The translations under genes and the position numbers were made by a program. Under the pieces are notes generated by a model. The model did not search any database. It saw only the letters and a list, made by a program, of their open reading frames with translations, and had not been told where the DNA came from. Positions 10,809 to 23,592 of a stretch of 64,000 bases of DNA are shown here, in pieces (the stretch's first letter is position 1; the number at the start of each line of letters is the position of its first letter). The stretch is from Bathynomus jamesi (lineage: Eukaryota > Arthropoda > Malacostraca > Isopoda > Cirolanidae). The stretch is taken from NCBI GenBank assembly GCA_023014485.1, contig JAJOZX010009062.1, positions 62,001-126,000 of the forward strand, in the 5' to 3' direction.

Positions 10809-11704
10809 ATTGCTTTTATGTGTTTCCAATATTTTTGAAATGTTACTGAAATAAGTGTAAAAATCTTCCTTTATAGTTTAAATGTTTGAAATACCTTATA
10901 AATATCGATATTTTTCACGTTTTGGAGGAGCGACAACTAATGTAATATTTACTTGTATAATTTTTCGATTTTATTGGAAGTCTGCGATTTGAAAGTCTGA
11001 CAACGCTTTCCTTGACTTGATGCGATCCTTCACGAAATGCTTGTACTTTCGCAGAGAAAATATAGTTTATTCTTACAAAAAAAACTTCGCCGTGAGATGG
11101 AGGTTTTTCTGTTGCAATACCTACAAACTTCAGTCCGAGTTCTAATATGTCAGTTCATTATTAATGAGGTCAACGTCATTTTATTAAATTTATTTTAAAA
11201 CTCAATGAATTAAAAATATCGTTCATGAGAGTACTTGCTTTAATGTATCCGCCACAAACAAATGCATTTATGAACTTTATTTGTAATAAATGAAATTTGC
11301 CTTAAAATGGCGATATTCTTTGATCTGAGTCTACAGCTTCCTTTCATTCGTTTATTTATTCTTTACAGTTTCTTTTTGAAATACTACCGAATACTAATAT
11401 ATATATATTTATATATGTAAGATATATTCGCTGAAAAAGCATTTCTGTTGTTATGACTAACACCACAGTTGTTTATTAAACTACTGCAATTAACTAAATA
11501 CAAACAATCCTCCAAACATGAGAAATTAAGAAGGGAAACTGTATAAGAAAGGGTTGGAAAGGAATACAGTGAATTTGCTTGAAACTATTTTAGGTTACAT
11601 TATCTCAAATGATATTGGAGGTTTAAATGTAATGGACCGCAATTGAAACGAAACTGTATTCAATGTATAACAATCTGTCTTAAAGATAAATCTGCAATGA
11701 GTCT
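10809..11704. other. No gene seen (unit 1)
   Basis: AT-rich, with a short (TA) tract at 11,398-11,418 that is much longer in unit 2 (39,527-39,580). Confidence 0.4.
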
Positions 11705-12148
11705 TTGCTAGGTGAAATCGCTATTAACTTCACCGATCAGCATGTAGATTTATGGTTGAAATATACACGAAATACGGTGTGTCAAGAAGTACAGATCGGC
11801 TGTCGTTATCCAGTGCAGGCAAATAGCATCAAAAGTGTTACTGGCAACCCATTCAATCTCAGCACGGAAAACACTGTAACAGAAGTTTATGATAAAATAG
11901 AGTGTGTTAATTTTAGTAAAGGCAACAATTCAAAAACTACTAATGCTCAAATGATGTCATATTATCTAGCAAACTTAGAAATATCTTTAGTGTTGTTTAA
12001 AAAAGCCATTTACCTACTTACATTCGACCATAAAGGTTTGAAATTTAACCTAAATATGACTGTAGCATCGTATATTAATGTGCCATTGATATGTGTGGTC
12101 AACTTTGGTTATTTTTGGTGTGCAGTATGGTTTCTAAGTTTCACATAG
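11705..12148 (+). other. Unrecognised 147-codon open frame
   Basis: Open in unit 1 only; in unit 2 a CAA to TAA change near 40,112 stops the same frame. It has no recognised motif. A short part (ANSI...TENTVTEVYDK) resembles a piece at about 17,320-17,420 (ANNI...TEYSITEVYVK), so it may be repeat-derived or an old duplicated coding scrap. Confidence 0.2.
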
Positions 12149-13296
12149 TCACAAATGCTGGACTTTTGATTGTGAATGCATGTGATTTCCATCCTTTTTG
12201 ACAATTTTGATTACTTCGTAATGTAAATATTGTGTAATTCAAATTATTCGAAATGTTATGTGTGACCCAAACTTTCTATATATTTTGATATGATAGATAT
12301 ATGAAATTGTCATTACTTTGAATAATTAAGTCTTGTACCTATAACAACACAACCTTTTATCTGAGCTTATAGGAAGATATTAAGAATTTCAATTAACTTA
12401 ATTTTATATAATCGTAATCAGTAGGCCTATCCAAATTTCAATGACATTTCTTTTGTTCACGGGTCCACAGGATGCGACAGAAAGAAATCAGAACCCGAAG
12501 CAAATCAAGTTGTCACCTAAGTCATTTGGTGGGGACTAGAAGGGAACTTCCCACTGCTGAGCTGCCCACAGCCAGAGATCTGCTGAGGTATGGTTTGTTG
12601 AGGAGAGAGAGGAATTACGCTGTGAATGATCTGATTAACAGCGGCATTGTTCCAGAGCTACTGGCTCAGTGGAGAAAGGCCAACGATCTATTCACAGGAC
12701 CTGTAATCAACACTGAGGTCAGGATCAGGGCTAAAGTGAAGGCACTGTGGGATGAGGCAGTGAAGGTGTCCATTGGCAATGTGAAGCTAGAGGTCAAAGA
12801 TAGGTTCATGATGAAACTGGACAAATTGGTGGACATCCTGACCTGTCACTGTGTGACCAGGAGGTGCAGTGAGCTTGGGTGCAACCCTGTCTGCAACAGT
12901 GAGGTTCACATTGACTGCAGCTGCAGGAGCGAGCAGAAGATACCAGTGCAGGAGCTTGCCTTCACTAAAGGTCAGAGAGAAAAGGTGGGCAGTGTGGGGG
13001 CATACCAGATGGGTCTAGCTGATCACCCTGAGACCAGGAGACAGGAAGCAGTGCTACAGGGACAGGAGCAGAGAAGAAAGGCCGAGGAGAAGAGGAGGAG
13101 GAAGGCAGAGGAGTCAGCCAAGAAAGAAGAGGAGTTGAGGGAGGAGTCACTGCTGGAGATGGAGTTGGAGGGGACTGGAGATATACTGGAGGAGGCAGGG
13201 AGGAGAGAGGAGGACGAAGACTTCATACCAGAGGCTGCGACAACTTCTTTGCCTGTGGCTAAGAAGAAGTATAACACTAAAGATATCACCAACATA

Positions 13297-13916
13297 CAGG
13301 GATTGGACAAAATAATATGAACACCTTGATAAATGGCGGTTTTTATTCTTAATATGGAGTTGGTCCTCCTTTAGCGGCAATAACAGCTGCAATGCGTCGG
13401 GGAATTGATTCATACAGCTTTTGGACAGTGGCTAGAGGAATCCTGAGCCATTCTTCGAACAAACCCTGCTCCAGTTCCGCCAAAGACGCCGGCGGTGGGA
13501 ATCGGCTTTTGACTTGCTGCTCCAACTGACACCACAGATGCTCGATAATGTTAAGATCTGGGGATTGTGGAGGCCAATCCAAGCGTTCTACGTCACTAAC
13601 ATGCTCTTCAAACCAGTTTTTAACGACCCCAGCGGTGTGGATTGATGCATTATCATCCTGGAAGACGGCGCCGCCATTGGGAAACAGCGTTTTGACCATG
13701 GGATGGACCTGGTCAGCCAATATTGACAGATAGACCTGGGCGTTAACCCTACCATGCAGTACTACAGCTGGGTCAAGAGTATTCAACGAGTATACACTCT
13801 CTGTTACGCATTTAAATATGTTTGCCAGTCATTTGACCGTTTACTTTGTGTCTGAGCAGTCCGTAAAGATAACCAGTGAAATCGGCGGGTGTTCATATTA
13901 TTTTGTCGAACCCCTG
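13297..13916 (-). mobile_element. Tc1-like element, internally deleted (unit 1 only)
   Basis: 620 bp flanked by TA, with about 29-bp inverted ends beginning CAGGGATTGGACAAAA and CAGGGGTTCGACAAAA. The minus strand 13,349-13,786 encodes 145 residues of the transposase C-terminal half, including FQDDNASIHTA and SPDLNIIEHLW (second Asp and final Glu of the DDE triad). The N-terminal DNA-binding part is missing, so it is non-autonomous. It splits the transposase-like gene. Confidence 0.88.
13349..13786 (-). pseudogene. Tc1 transposase, C-terminal half only
   Basis: Encodes the catalytic C-terminal part of a Tc1-family transposase, QDDN and NIIEHLW motifs intact, ending AAVIAAKGGPTPY close to the TIR. 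The first catalytic Asp and HTH region are absent, so no active enzyme is expected. Confidence 0.85.
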
Positions 13917-15279
13917 TAGCTCTGGCTAGCTTGAGACATCACATTGGGCTGAGAGAGACTGCAGAGATTGCCACTGCTGCCTGGATTGATGCTGGTCTTA
14001 TCACAGAATTTGACACAACACTGGTGATTGACCACAACAAGGTGAGGAGGGCTCAGGAGAGACTGACTAAGGAGCTGGTCAAGAAGTTTGATGAAGAGAT
14101 TAGGGAAAATGGCATCACCTGTATCTTCTTTGATGGGAAAAGAGATGACACCAAAGTGATGATGGAAGCTGAGGGCAGTGACAGGCAGTTTCCTGGCCTC
14201 ATTAAGGAAGAACACTACACAGTGTGCAATGAACCAGGTGAGAAATATTTGTGGCGGCATTTTGTACCAGAGGAAGCTGCAGAGGAGAGAAGTCATGCTG
14301 AGGTCATTGCTGATCATCTGTTGAACTGGCTAAGAGAGAGAGGAGCAGACCAGATCCTTTTGGCCATAGGATGTGACAGTACTAATGTGAATACTGGCTG
14401 GGAGGGAGGAGTAATGCATTATATGGAGGCCAAGCTTAGTAGGAAGTTGGTGTGGATTGTCAGGAGGTAGTCAAGGACCTCAGCACAGACCAGTCATATG
14501 GCTACAGAATCATCACTGCCATCAGATCGGAAGAGGTACTTCAGAGTCTAGCCCTCCTGGAGATTGGGCCAGTCTGTCACAGTAGGTGGGTCACCACGGC
14601 TCTAAGGTTCTGCAGATCGTGGATTTCCAAACATAGGCTGAAGGGTAGGAACCTGAAGAATCTGAGGATAATTGTGGAATTCATAGTGGGAGTCTACATG
14701 CCAAACTGGTTCAACATCAAGTTAAATCACAGCTGGGTGGAGGGTCCCAGGCATGTACTGTACCAGCTGGAGCTGCTCAGAAGTCAGAAGAAGGAGGTGA
14801 TAGGAATAGTGATGCCCACAGTGAAGAGATCATCCTCGTATGCACAATCTGAGGCTGTGCTCCAGGCCATGCTGTGCAGTGAGGTGGAGGAGGAGAGGAG
14901 GGAGGCAGTAAAGAGGATACTGGAAATCAGAGGTGAAGGAGATGAGGACACACATGCCACCAAACTCTCGGGGCTTATTGATTGGAACTCTGGTGTGACT
15001 GAGCCTCTTCTGACCTGCTCCCTCACCACTGCTGCAATCAAGGAGTTTCTGGATAGACCAATGGAAGTTCCTGCATGGCCCTCACACACACAGTCAGGAG
15101 AGAGGTGTGTAAGGATTACAACTGAAGCAGCACATGTTTACTCACAAGAGAGGAGGGAGGCGTACATCAGTGGCCAGGTGGCCAGTAGGGAGCTCATGTC
15201 CAGGAACAAAAGCAAGGCAGACATGGCATCCTTGCCAAAGTTCAAGAAACCTATCTATATTTCTAAGTTTTGATATTGA

Positions 15280-16712
15280 AATACAATCAAAATGTCTTTA
15301 ATTGTGTGTAATGTATGTTATACGGGACGACAGTAATACGAAGAATTAATTAAAATTTAAATAATTAGTATATTTTAATGATTACTGTACGAAGCTACGC
15401 AATCCTTTCTAAGCCATTAAGTAATTGCTCAACTTGGAAAAAACACCAATTATACACAAGCAGGTGTTCGCCGACGTCTTAATAATTAACTAAAACATCA
15501 TTACAATGTTAAGACAATTAGTCTTCCCAATTAAAGAGGCTCAGATGCACTTTTGCGACATCTGGCGCTTGTTAATTGCTTAGTTTGCCCATCGAACCTT
15601 CAAAGCTAAAATCTCACATCCGTTACGAAACCCTTGACTGTGGAAATTCCAGATACTTGGTTTTACGGTGACGTGTCGTTCTGACGTATGTGAGAGTGAA
15701 TTCCTTCTTATATGAGGAGGAGTTCAGCCATTGAAACCCAGATTCAGATTTTAGATTTTGAGCAACTCTCAGCCAGACTTTGGGTTGAACTGAACTCACC
15801 TGGGTCTCCGCGGGTAATGGGCGCATATTACCTCGTACGCATCAGTTTTGCTTTTTGCGGTTTTTAGAAAGGGCACAAGGGTAGTTGCTTCGAGAAGAAA
15901 AACCATCATTCACTTTATCGCGGGCGACGAGGAGCGAGTTGCCAGTTTGTAACTTAACTTGCTGTACGGCGGACCTAGAACGGAGCACAGGGGTTGCTTT
16001 CAAGAAGAGGTCCGTCTGACTTGAATTAACGTAACTTACCTCTGGGTGAAGGGTAAAATTTCACCTACCTAAATTAGGGAACGAGCTTCGTATCGGAAAT
16101 TCGATATCGTAGATCCGACCAAAGGAAACGCTAGTAGACTTAGTTCGTTTATTTCTACGTGACCTTAATTGTCAAGCATTAGCATAAGAATAACTTACAT
16201 AATTAGAACCCGGTGAACTTAATATAAATTAGACCTTGTGAACTGAAGTATAAACTCTCACCTGTAATCCGCCTATTTGAACATGATTAAAATTACTTAA
16301 AATTAAAGCCAACTCTCAGTTATCCTATAATAATTAAACTTAAATTCGAGGAGTGAAAAAGGGGCTAAGAAAGCTCCAGGATCCGGCAAGTGACCTGTAG
16401 GTCAGCGCACTCTGTCGGAAGAGTACTTTTATTGTACTTGGGGGTTAAAACTCACCGGGTGAAACGCCCCCAGGTATAATATGTATGTAAAATTTAGTTA
16501 TATACAATAAAAAAAATACTTGCAAAATTTTTTGATTTTTCGTAAACTTCAACTTCAAATATCAGCAGCTAGGAGTGGTTAAATCTGGATTTTAAAGCCA
16601 TATTTCGATTTAGCACATAAAAATGCATCATTTGGTCGCTAGTAGTCTTTGAAAATCTCAAGATTTCACTTTGCTGCCTAAAATTGACACACCCTAATAA
16701 TAAAAGGCAAAT
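15280..16712. other. Unrecognised repeat-like stretch (unit 1)
   Basis: No open frame of note. Contains two related GC-richer blocks about 100 nt apart (15,867-15,905 and 15,975-16,015, both GGAGCACA/GGGCACAA-GGG..TTGCTT types) and a hairpin CTTGGGGG...CCCCCAG near 16,435-16,475. It could be a leader or LTR of a retroelement; paired termini not found. Counterpart at 43,086-44,509. Confidence 0.35.
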
Positions 16713-17274
16713 TACCGTATTGGCCCCAATATAAGACGAGGTTTTTGTTCAACATCACGACCTTAAAAAATGCATCTCGTTTAATATTCGCGAAGAATAT
16801 TAGTCAAGTTTTAATGTGTCATACTTACGGTATTTACTTGTTGCCGACTATCTGGTGACCGAACACGCCAGGATTGAACGTGGCTGTTATATGGCGATGA
16901 TTATCCTCCAGTTTTGTATTTTTCTATAATTTCTAACATTTCATTCGGCAAGTTTTTGTCACTTTTTCTACAAATTATTTTTTAAATAGGCTTAATAAAA
17001 ATGTTATATGCCGATCATTATCCGCCAACAGTAGGACAGTATAAGATATTTTTTTAAAATTTCAAGCAAAATTTCGGATCACCTGAAGATCAGGGCCCCC
17101 AGCCTCAATTACTAAATGATATCTTCGTTAAAACTAAAGAAAATGTCACGACTTAACCTAACCAATCATCAAGGGCGTACGTTACTATATTTGATACTTT
17201 AAAGCAAACCACAAGTATACATGGGGGCCCTGATCTTATATTTGGAGCTGTCTCATATTCAGGCCAATATAGTA
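16713..17274. mobile_element. TIR element with TACCGTATTGGCC ends (unit 1)
   Basis: Ends TACCGTATTGGCC...and...GGCCAATATAGTA are imperfect inverted repeats, followed inward by AATATAAGACGAGG and AATATGAGACAGC. A second inverted pair (AGATCAGGGCCCCC at about 17,086; GGGGGCCCTGATCT at about 17,223) lies inside. No coding region. Superfamily not assigned. Confidence 0.5.
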
Positions 17275-19000
17275 TTTTCATAAACTGTAATTTCACATAA
17301 TATGCACTACAAGTACAACCGTTCTATGGCTATTCAGCGCAGGAGAGTAGCAAATAATATTAACAAACCTTTCGGTGACATCACGGAATACTCTATAACA
17401 GAAGTGTATGTTAAAAAACAGGTACTTTACATAACCAATTGATCTGTACATACACAACTGAAACATGGATTTTCTCACATTTTATATTCTGAAAAGTACA
17501 AACCATCTGTTCATGTCTAATACAGGCAGTATGTATGCCAGTTTACATAATGAACTGTTTTTTTTTCATTTTGCTGACTTCTGCACAAGTTTCTCACCTA
17601 GGTCCGGTTTGTATAAGTGACAACTGTAAATTTACATATGTGACGGGAGTGCGTTAAGCCCAGAAAGTAATTGTATTTTAACCGATCTTTTTCCACTGTA
17701 GTTTTTATTGGAGTTTAGCCTGAAAGACCAAACATGTTTCGAAACATAACAGAAACTAACAAAAGGTGTCAAACATTTGATCAGCACAATTTCTTCAATG
17801 AAATAAAAAGAAATGAATGAAACAGTTTAACACAATTTGGCTGCAGTCATCACTTACTTTTAGCTAAAACGTAGCTACTTCAAACGTCGTCATTTGTAAA
17901 TGGAAGTACCAATTATTAAATAAAAATCGCGATCTTTTTACGCTTTATTAATTTTGGGTTAACAAATGATACTTTTTAATGTTTTATAAAATTAATCAGC
18001 GGTGAAACAAAGTATATTTATGTAAGAGACAGTTTACAATAGATGATAAAGAAAGTAAACAATACTTCATCACAGAAGTGCTAAAACATTAATCAAATGT
18101 AACATAAATATGTAAAATACTTTAGTTTAGTCGCACTTCAACTTATTCGTAATGATCTTAAGTTGATATTAATGGAAGAGCAGAAGGGACATTGTCGAAA
18201 CCCGCCGCCATTTACGCATAGCCAATCAAGACAAAGCATTTCTGTTTGTGGAGTTTTGCAGTGCTCATCGTAGAAGCTGAAACTGAAGCCACCCTTTGGC
18301 AGGTAAACAGACGAAGACAATATGAAATTTTTGTTTGATTTCTACGTTTATTCCCCAAACAATTTTATATAAATTAAAATTTACATTAAAAGGTCACAAA
18401 TTTCCTTGTGTAATAAATAAACAGAATCCTATTAATTTTTCCCAAAAGGTTTCCATGCCTCCTAACTCCATATTCGGACTAGAATACCAATCATTGTTAA
18501 TTTCATATCACATATCTAAATTGTACAAAAACTTCGCAATTTGTATTCTTTTTCCTGAATAAAGTTTTGAATTTGTAAAGTAAAGTTTAGTTAGAGTTTC
18601 TATAAGTATTTTAGTAAATTTAATTATAGCTTAACCTTATAATGAAGTATTCATGTGAAGCAAACTGCCATTCACTCATAATGAATTTCATGTAAATTTC
18701 AAATATACTGTACGCATGCCACATACAGACCCACGATCTTTGAAAGGGTTATTCAATCTATCAAGAATTATATTAGAATGACGTTTTCTGAAACTCAGAC
18801 AGTGTTCATTTTATATAAAGTGTCCTTCACAAAATCACTATCACTTTGAAAATGATGATCACGTCTTCGTGAGTAGAATATCGAATCTTAGATTATGGGA
18901 TGAAACACATTTCATAAAGAGAAAATATTTTAAATTGCTGAAGTACCTTCTTAATTTTGAAGGAAAATAGTTTATTGGTTTTAAATCGATAAATATTTGC

Positions 19001-19038
<38 letters not shown>

Positions 19039-19422
19039 TAATAATAATAATTTAGCGTTATGTTATGAAACCATCTCTTGTGGAGAGGTGACGTGGTAAT
19101 CTCTTCCAAGGATACAAGATAAACTAGGTTAAAATTCCATTTAGATATGAGTATAAGACAGAATGCATTAAAAAAAGCAGTTAGCTTCTGTTCCCCATTG
19201 AAATACGGCAGTATAACCTTTAGTAAATGAATAACATAAAATAAGCATAATAATGTGACTAAATGTCTTAATCAGACAAGTGTCGTAACTTTTCATTACT
19301 TTTAAAATTAATTCTAAAATCTACATAACAAAAAACATTCTAAATTGAGTTACATTCGAAAACCTAATATATATTTGTTATTTAATTTCAGTGAAGTAGT
19401 GGGTCGCAATAATATATGTATT
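17275..19422. other. No gene seen (unit 1)
   Basis: Non-coding by eye, with a (TAA)n tract at 19,001-19,052. Counterpart 45,075-47,211, where the tract is at 46,806-46,840. Short open frames here differ between units in length and frame. Confidence 0.4.
19001..19052. repeat. (TAA)n microsatellite
   Basis: About 17 AAT repeats with one AAC interruption. Confidence 0.85.
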
Positions 19423-20084
19423 TTATTTGAGAACGTATCCAACTCCTTGTAGCTCATAGATTATCAGATGCTCCTTTGCAACTTCTCTGACAACAATGAC
19501 GAAACGACCGCACATTCCTCCAGGATGCGTAAACTGCACCTTGTTGGTGTAAGCCCGCTAGTCTGTACAGCAAACACTGGAAGCGTCTTCAAATAAGGTT
19601 TACCGTAGTGGTCAAAGGTTACGTTATTCGCCAAGTAGATCTGAAAGAAAGTTAAGTAAAACTGATTTTCAGTATTGAAATTACAAATGCGAAAAGAATT
19701 AAAAATAATATTTCAGAAAACCACTTTATTTACATATAATTATTAGAACAGTAAGGGAGATAGGGATATTTGCCAGAGAAAAATCTAATTAACTTTACTA
19801 GTTAATAAGATGTTTTAGTAGTCTTGAACGACATCTTCAATCGAAAGTAATCGGTATTTAAACATAGAAATTACCATAATTCTTGTTGGTTATTATATTA
19901 AAAAAATGAAGTTATATATTGTAACGTTTCTTTCAGTTTCAGTGGAAGTTAATGAGTTTGATTAAATGAGTGTCACATTTTATTGTCGCTCGGTAACTTA
20001 TAAATTAAGGGTGAAAGATGTACCACCACGTGCATCTGAACTTACTACTTATTTACTTGAGATACTTGAAGTTTCTTTTTTTTA

Positions 20085-21640
20085 ATAATAATCTTTACTC
20101 AGAAAGAACACATTACATAAGATATACATTACATCCATACTGGTTTACACAATGTTGGGATTAACGTTTAATTTTTGGAGTTAAATTACAGTATTGTTAT
20201 CTGAATGTGGTGCTGGAAAGCATGACAGCTTTTCAGGCAAATTTGAAAAGTAAAGTTTTGTTAGAGTTTGAGGATTGACCTGCGGGCGACCCCTCTGAAG
20301 CATCTCGCCTCGTTTGCTGGATTTAGTGGAGGAGGGAATTGGCTTCCGCTCTTCTCTACCTTCGTAGCCAGCCGAGCATGGCTGGTCAGGAACTTTATAC
20401 AAGAACCTGTCGAAATGTTTCTTGAAATTATTCAGGTTGGTTCTTCAGTTCTTTGGACAGGATTTTGACGTGTTTCTGGCCTCGTATTCTCAAAGTATTT
20501 TCCATTTTCGTTTTCATGTCCTCCTGTCCTCCTGTCCCACCGAAACAAGACGTACAGAATTTCCCTTTTCTCTCACAACCATCGAATATTTTCCATTCGT
20601 GTATTATTGTGTACCACTCGCATTTTGTTTTCATAGTAGAGTTTTAGGAATTATAGTCGAGACCAGAAGTCTTCATCTTTTGTTTCCTCTATCTTAGACT
20701 TAAAAGTCTTTTGTATGGCATCTATATTTGCAATGTCTCGTTTTCTCTATGGGTTTGTGAGTACTGAGCAATGCTCAATTATTGTTAGGTCTACATGATA
20801 TCATGTCCGGAGTAAAAGTGTACGTCGGCCAATTGTTTGTTTCTTCTGATTAATACTAAACTTAAAACCTGGGCTTTTCCTATGTACACGCACATCCAAA
20901 AACGGGACTGAGTTGTTTTGTTCCACTTCCAAAGTAAACTTAATGGAGGAAGTCCTACGTACACTTTTACTTTTCTTGAACTATCAAGAAATCCACATTT
21001 TCTTCAATGTTTCTCCGCGCTCTTAGGATCGCCACTCCGGAATACATGGATGCCTGCCGAATTAGAAAAAATCAACAGTATTGGAAGTGATTTGCATTAC
21101 CCACCTGCTTTTTTGGAATCTTTTCTTAACAAAACAAACTTTCTATCGCACTTTGTCGAAAAATATTGTAGTGCTTCCATTTTTCACAGGTTTTTAGGCA
21201 TTGCTAATGTACTTTAATCTTTGAACATTAATGTAGTATTTTCATATGACAATATTGTGAAAAATATCATAGTAAAGAATAGTCCTACCAATAATTCAGC
21301 ATTATCTATAAAATTTGTGGTAAACAATGTGATCCTTTTTATACTGGACAGACGGGAAAAGATTTGAACACGCGTGTAAAACAACATCAATATTCCGTTA
21401 GAACGGGACAGTTGTCCATTGCCGTTTTGTCCATTTGTCAGAGTTATCCCACTGTACTGATTGGAATAATGCTTGTTTTGTTTCACTCAAGCAACAATGT
21501 TAATAGAAATATTCTTGAGTCTGCCATTATTCAACTTAAAAATAATTTCAACATTAGCCAGGACCCCTTTTTTCGCTTGATTCTGTTGTTTTCAATTCGT
21601 TCTGAAAGGATTTAGACAAAAGGGCAACGTGCTGGTAGGT
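20085..21640 (+). mobile_element. Degenerate Penelope-like element, type 1 (unit 1)
   Basis: Plus strand. 21,299-21,410 reads YKICGKQCDPFYTGQTGKDL then NTRVKQHQYSVRTGQ, a GIY-YIG endonuclease core (C-x2-C, YxG, and R-x3-H). 20,990-21,210 carries the RT-to-EN linker (LEKINSIGSDLHYPPAFLES), and 21,510 on carries ESAIIQLKNNFNIS, typical of the tail. The YIG Ile is Thr. Several frameshifts. Confidence 0.7.
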
Positions 21641-21703
21641 CTTCCTTATAAATTTGTATGTTCCTCCTACAATTTTTTTTTTAATTTTTCTTTGTGACCT
21701 ATA

Positions 21704-22359
21704 CAGGGTGTTTCAGGAGGAAAGGTTAATACTTCGGGAGGTGATAGTATCGGTCATTGTGAGAAAAAAAGTTCATATGAACATGTGTCTAATTCTGAAT
21801 GGTTACGGAGATAGAGCTGTTTGAATCTACAAATACAAAAGCATTGTTAATGGTAATCAAGAAAGAGAAACCAATTACTGTTTCTAACATTTAATGTTTA
21901 AACATTGGCATTTTGAATGGTATCAGATACAGAAATGACAAATTTGTTACAGTTTACAATACGTTTTCGAAAATCCCACCGTCAACCTCAATGCACTTTG
22001 CAACTCGTGTGCGAAGATCGCGTGTTGTTCGTCTGAGTTGATCTTGACGTTCCTTTATGAGGGCAGCAGCATCCGAAATGAGCGCGAGCAATTCGTCTCG
22101 TGTATCCACCTTTCTTTTGTAAACTTGACTTTTCATCCACCCCCACAAACAATAATCTAACGGAGAGAGGTCTGAAGACCTTGGTGGCCACTGAATGGGA
22201 CCACCGCGGGGGGAGGAAGAGCTGCGCGCGCATCAGATTCAAACAGCTCTATTTCCGTAACCATTCAGAATTAGACACATGCTCATATGAACTTTTTTTC
22301 TGACAATGACCGATACTATCACCTCCCGAAGTATCGACCTTTCCTCCTCAAACACCCTG
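21704..22359 (-). mobile_element. Mariner-type element with long inverted ends (unit 1 only)
   Basis: 656 bp flanked by TA. Near-perfect inverted repeats of about 120 bp start CAGGGTGTTTCAGGAGGAAA. The centre, minus strand 21,954-22,200, keeps a transposase tail: SDLSPLDYCLWGWMKSQVY, then RTRVAKCIEVDGGIFENVL, the usual C-terminus of a mariner/IS630-like group. Non-autonomous. Confidence 0.82.
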
Positions 22360-22746
22360 TATAGTCTCGAACTTGTTATTTATTTCAGTGTTCCTGACGC
22401 TGTCATTAGACGAAGGCGTTTGAGCACCATTCTGTGTTTTCTTTTTAGTTTGTAGCAGTTGTATTATTTTATTATATAAAGTATTTATTCATCAAAGTGA
22501 CACTCATACCTTTAATCCTGCAGTTCTTTTACTTTCAAGAACAATAAGACTGATTTCCCATATAAGGTGAGGAACTTCCAAGTCCACGAACAACCATGGG
22601 TTCGATTCTGCATTTGTGTGAGAATTTGTACTGAAATCTTCATCTACTGCGTTTAGAGTAGCATGACTGTGAATGAAAGAGATTGAATTATCATAAAAAA
22701 AATGAAATTTGATTTAAGAAACTTCTGTGAACTAAATAAGAAAATA

Positions 22747-23045
22747 CAGGGTACTTAAAATTTTTTTAACACTTATATGGAGTTTTATTTTTTATTTCCA
22801 ATTTATTTGTAAACATTTTTTGTGATACAAACAGTGCTTCATACAGTCTCTACTAACTGTCCACCACGGATATCAATGCATATATGAAAGCGGTCAAACG
22901 TTGCTTTCAGAGCCTTAATTAGGGCACATATCTGGTGGGACTTATTGGATAACATCTGAGTGGATAAATATTTTTTTGAATTATAAAAGTGAGTCTCATA
23001 TGCTCCGTTTCCATAACTTTCAGCATTTATGTTCACTTTTACCAT
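22747..23045 (-). mobile_element. One end of a second mariner-like element (unit 1)
   Basis: Begins CAGGGTACTTAAAA after TA; the minus strand reads ATFDRFHICIDIRGGQLVE, a decayed transposase C-terminus. No matching right end. Unit 2 retains only about 75 bp of it (from 51,592), having lost the middle. Confidence 0.5.
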
Positions 23046-23592
23046 TTATTTTAGCTTGGAAATTTAGTTAATTTATGTCACCATTCAGTTACATTGCGTC
23101 ACGACACAGACCCCAAATTAACATTGTAAACAATAAATAATTATAATTTTTTATATACGTTTTACCTTCTTCACTATTTCTTTACTTGGATTTGTTTACC
23201 ACAATTACCAATGATCTTCTCTCATTAATGTCTCACACTCGTTTCAACTTCAAATTCTTATACGCATTTTACTCTGTTTATTACACTTTGCTTATTATTA
23301 TTGCATATATATATATACACACGTCACCTATTCATGTCCATTTACTTTGAATAACTTTATTCCGTTATAAAGTGTTCCAAGTCTTTATTATTGGGTGGAA
23401 AAATCAATCGATTCCGCATCATTCTTTCAATTAAAACTAATTTTATTCCTTACAAGTTATTTTTATGTATAAAATTATGAGAGAATGAGACATTTTCTTC
23501 TATTATTAATTCATTCAAGTCTTCTCCATCACGTACAAATAATCAGAATTTTCGTCAGGTCTAAAAACTAATTTTAATTTACACTTCCACAA

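Larger units (their letters stand above)
12472..15273 (+). pseudogene. Transposase-like (RNase H-fold-like) gene, unit 1, interrupted
   Basis: Belongs by pattern to a family of uncharacterised arthropod proteins. It has an N-terminal LPTARDLLRYGLLRRE block, Cys-rich CNPVCNSEVHIDCSC, a Lys/Glu/Arg helix, then IFFDGKRDDTK, LLAIGCDSTNVNTG and HSRWVTTALRF, which look like acidic motifs of a DDE-type core. Broken by a Tc1 insertion at 13,297-13,916 and by a 181-nt deletion at about 14,459. Smaller in-frame losses lie near 12,611 and 14,958 relative to unit 2. The ORF pieces are 12,472-13,320, 13,889-14,470 and 14,452-15,273. The base composition is markedly more GC-rich than its surroundings, consistent with an imported element. 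Confidence 0.6.

Noticed and set aside
13023..13310. Serine-rich minus-strand frames over 12,965-13,413
   Set aside because: Antisense of the Lys/Glu/Arg-rich helix of the transposase-like gene; Ser/Leu runs are the expected mirror.
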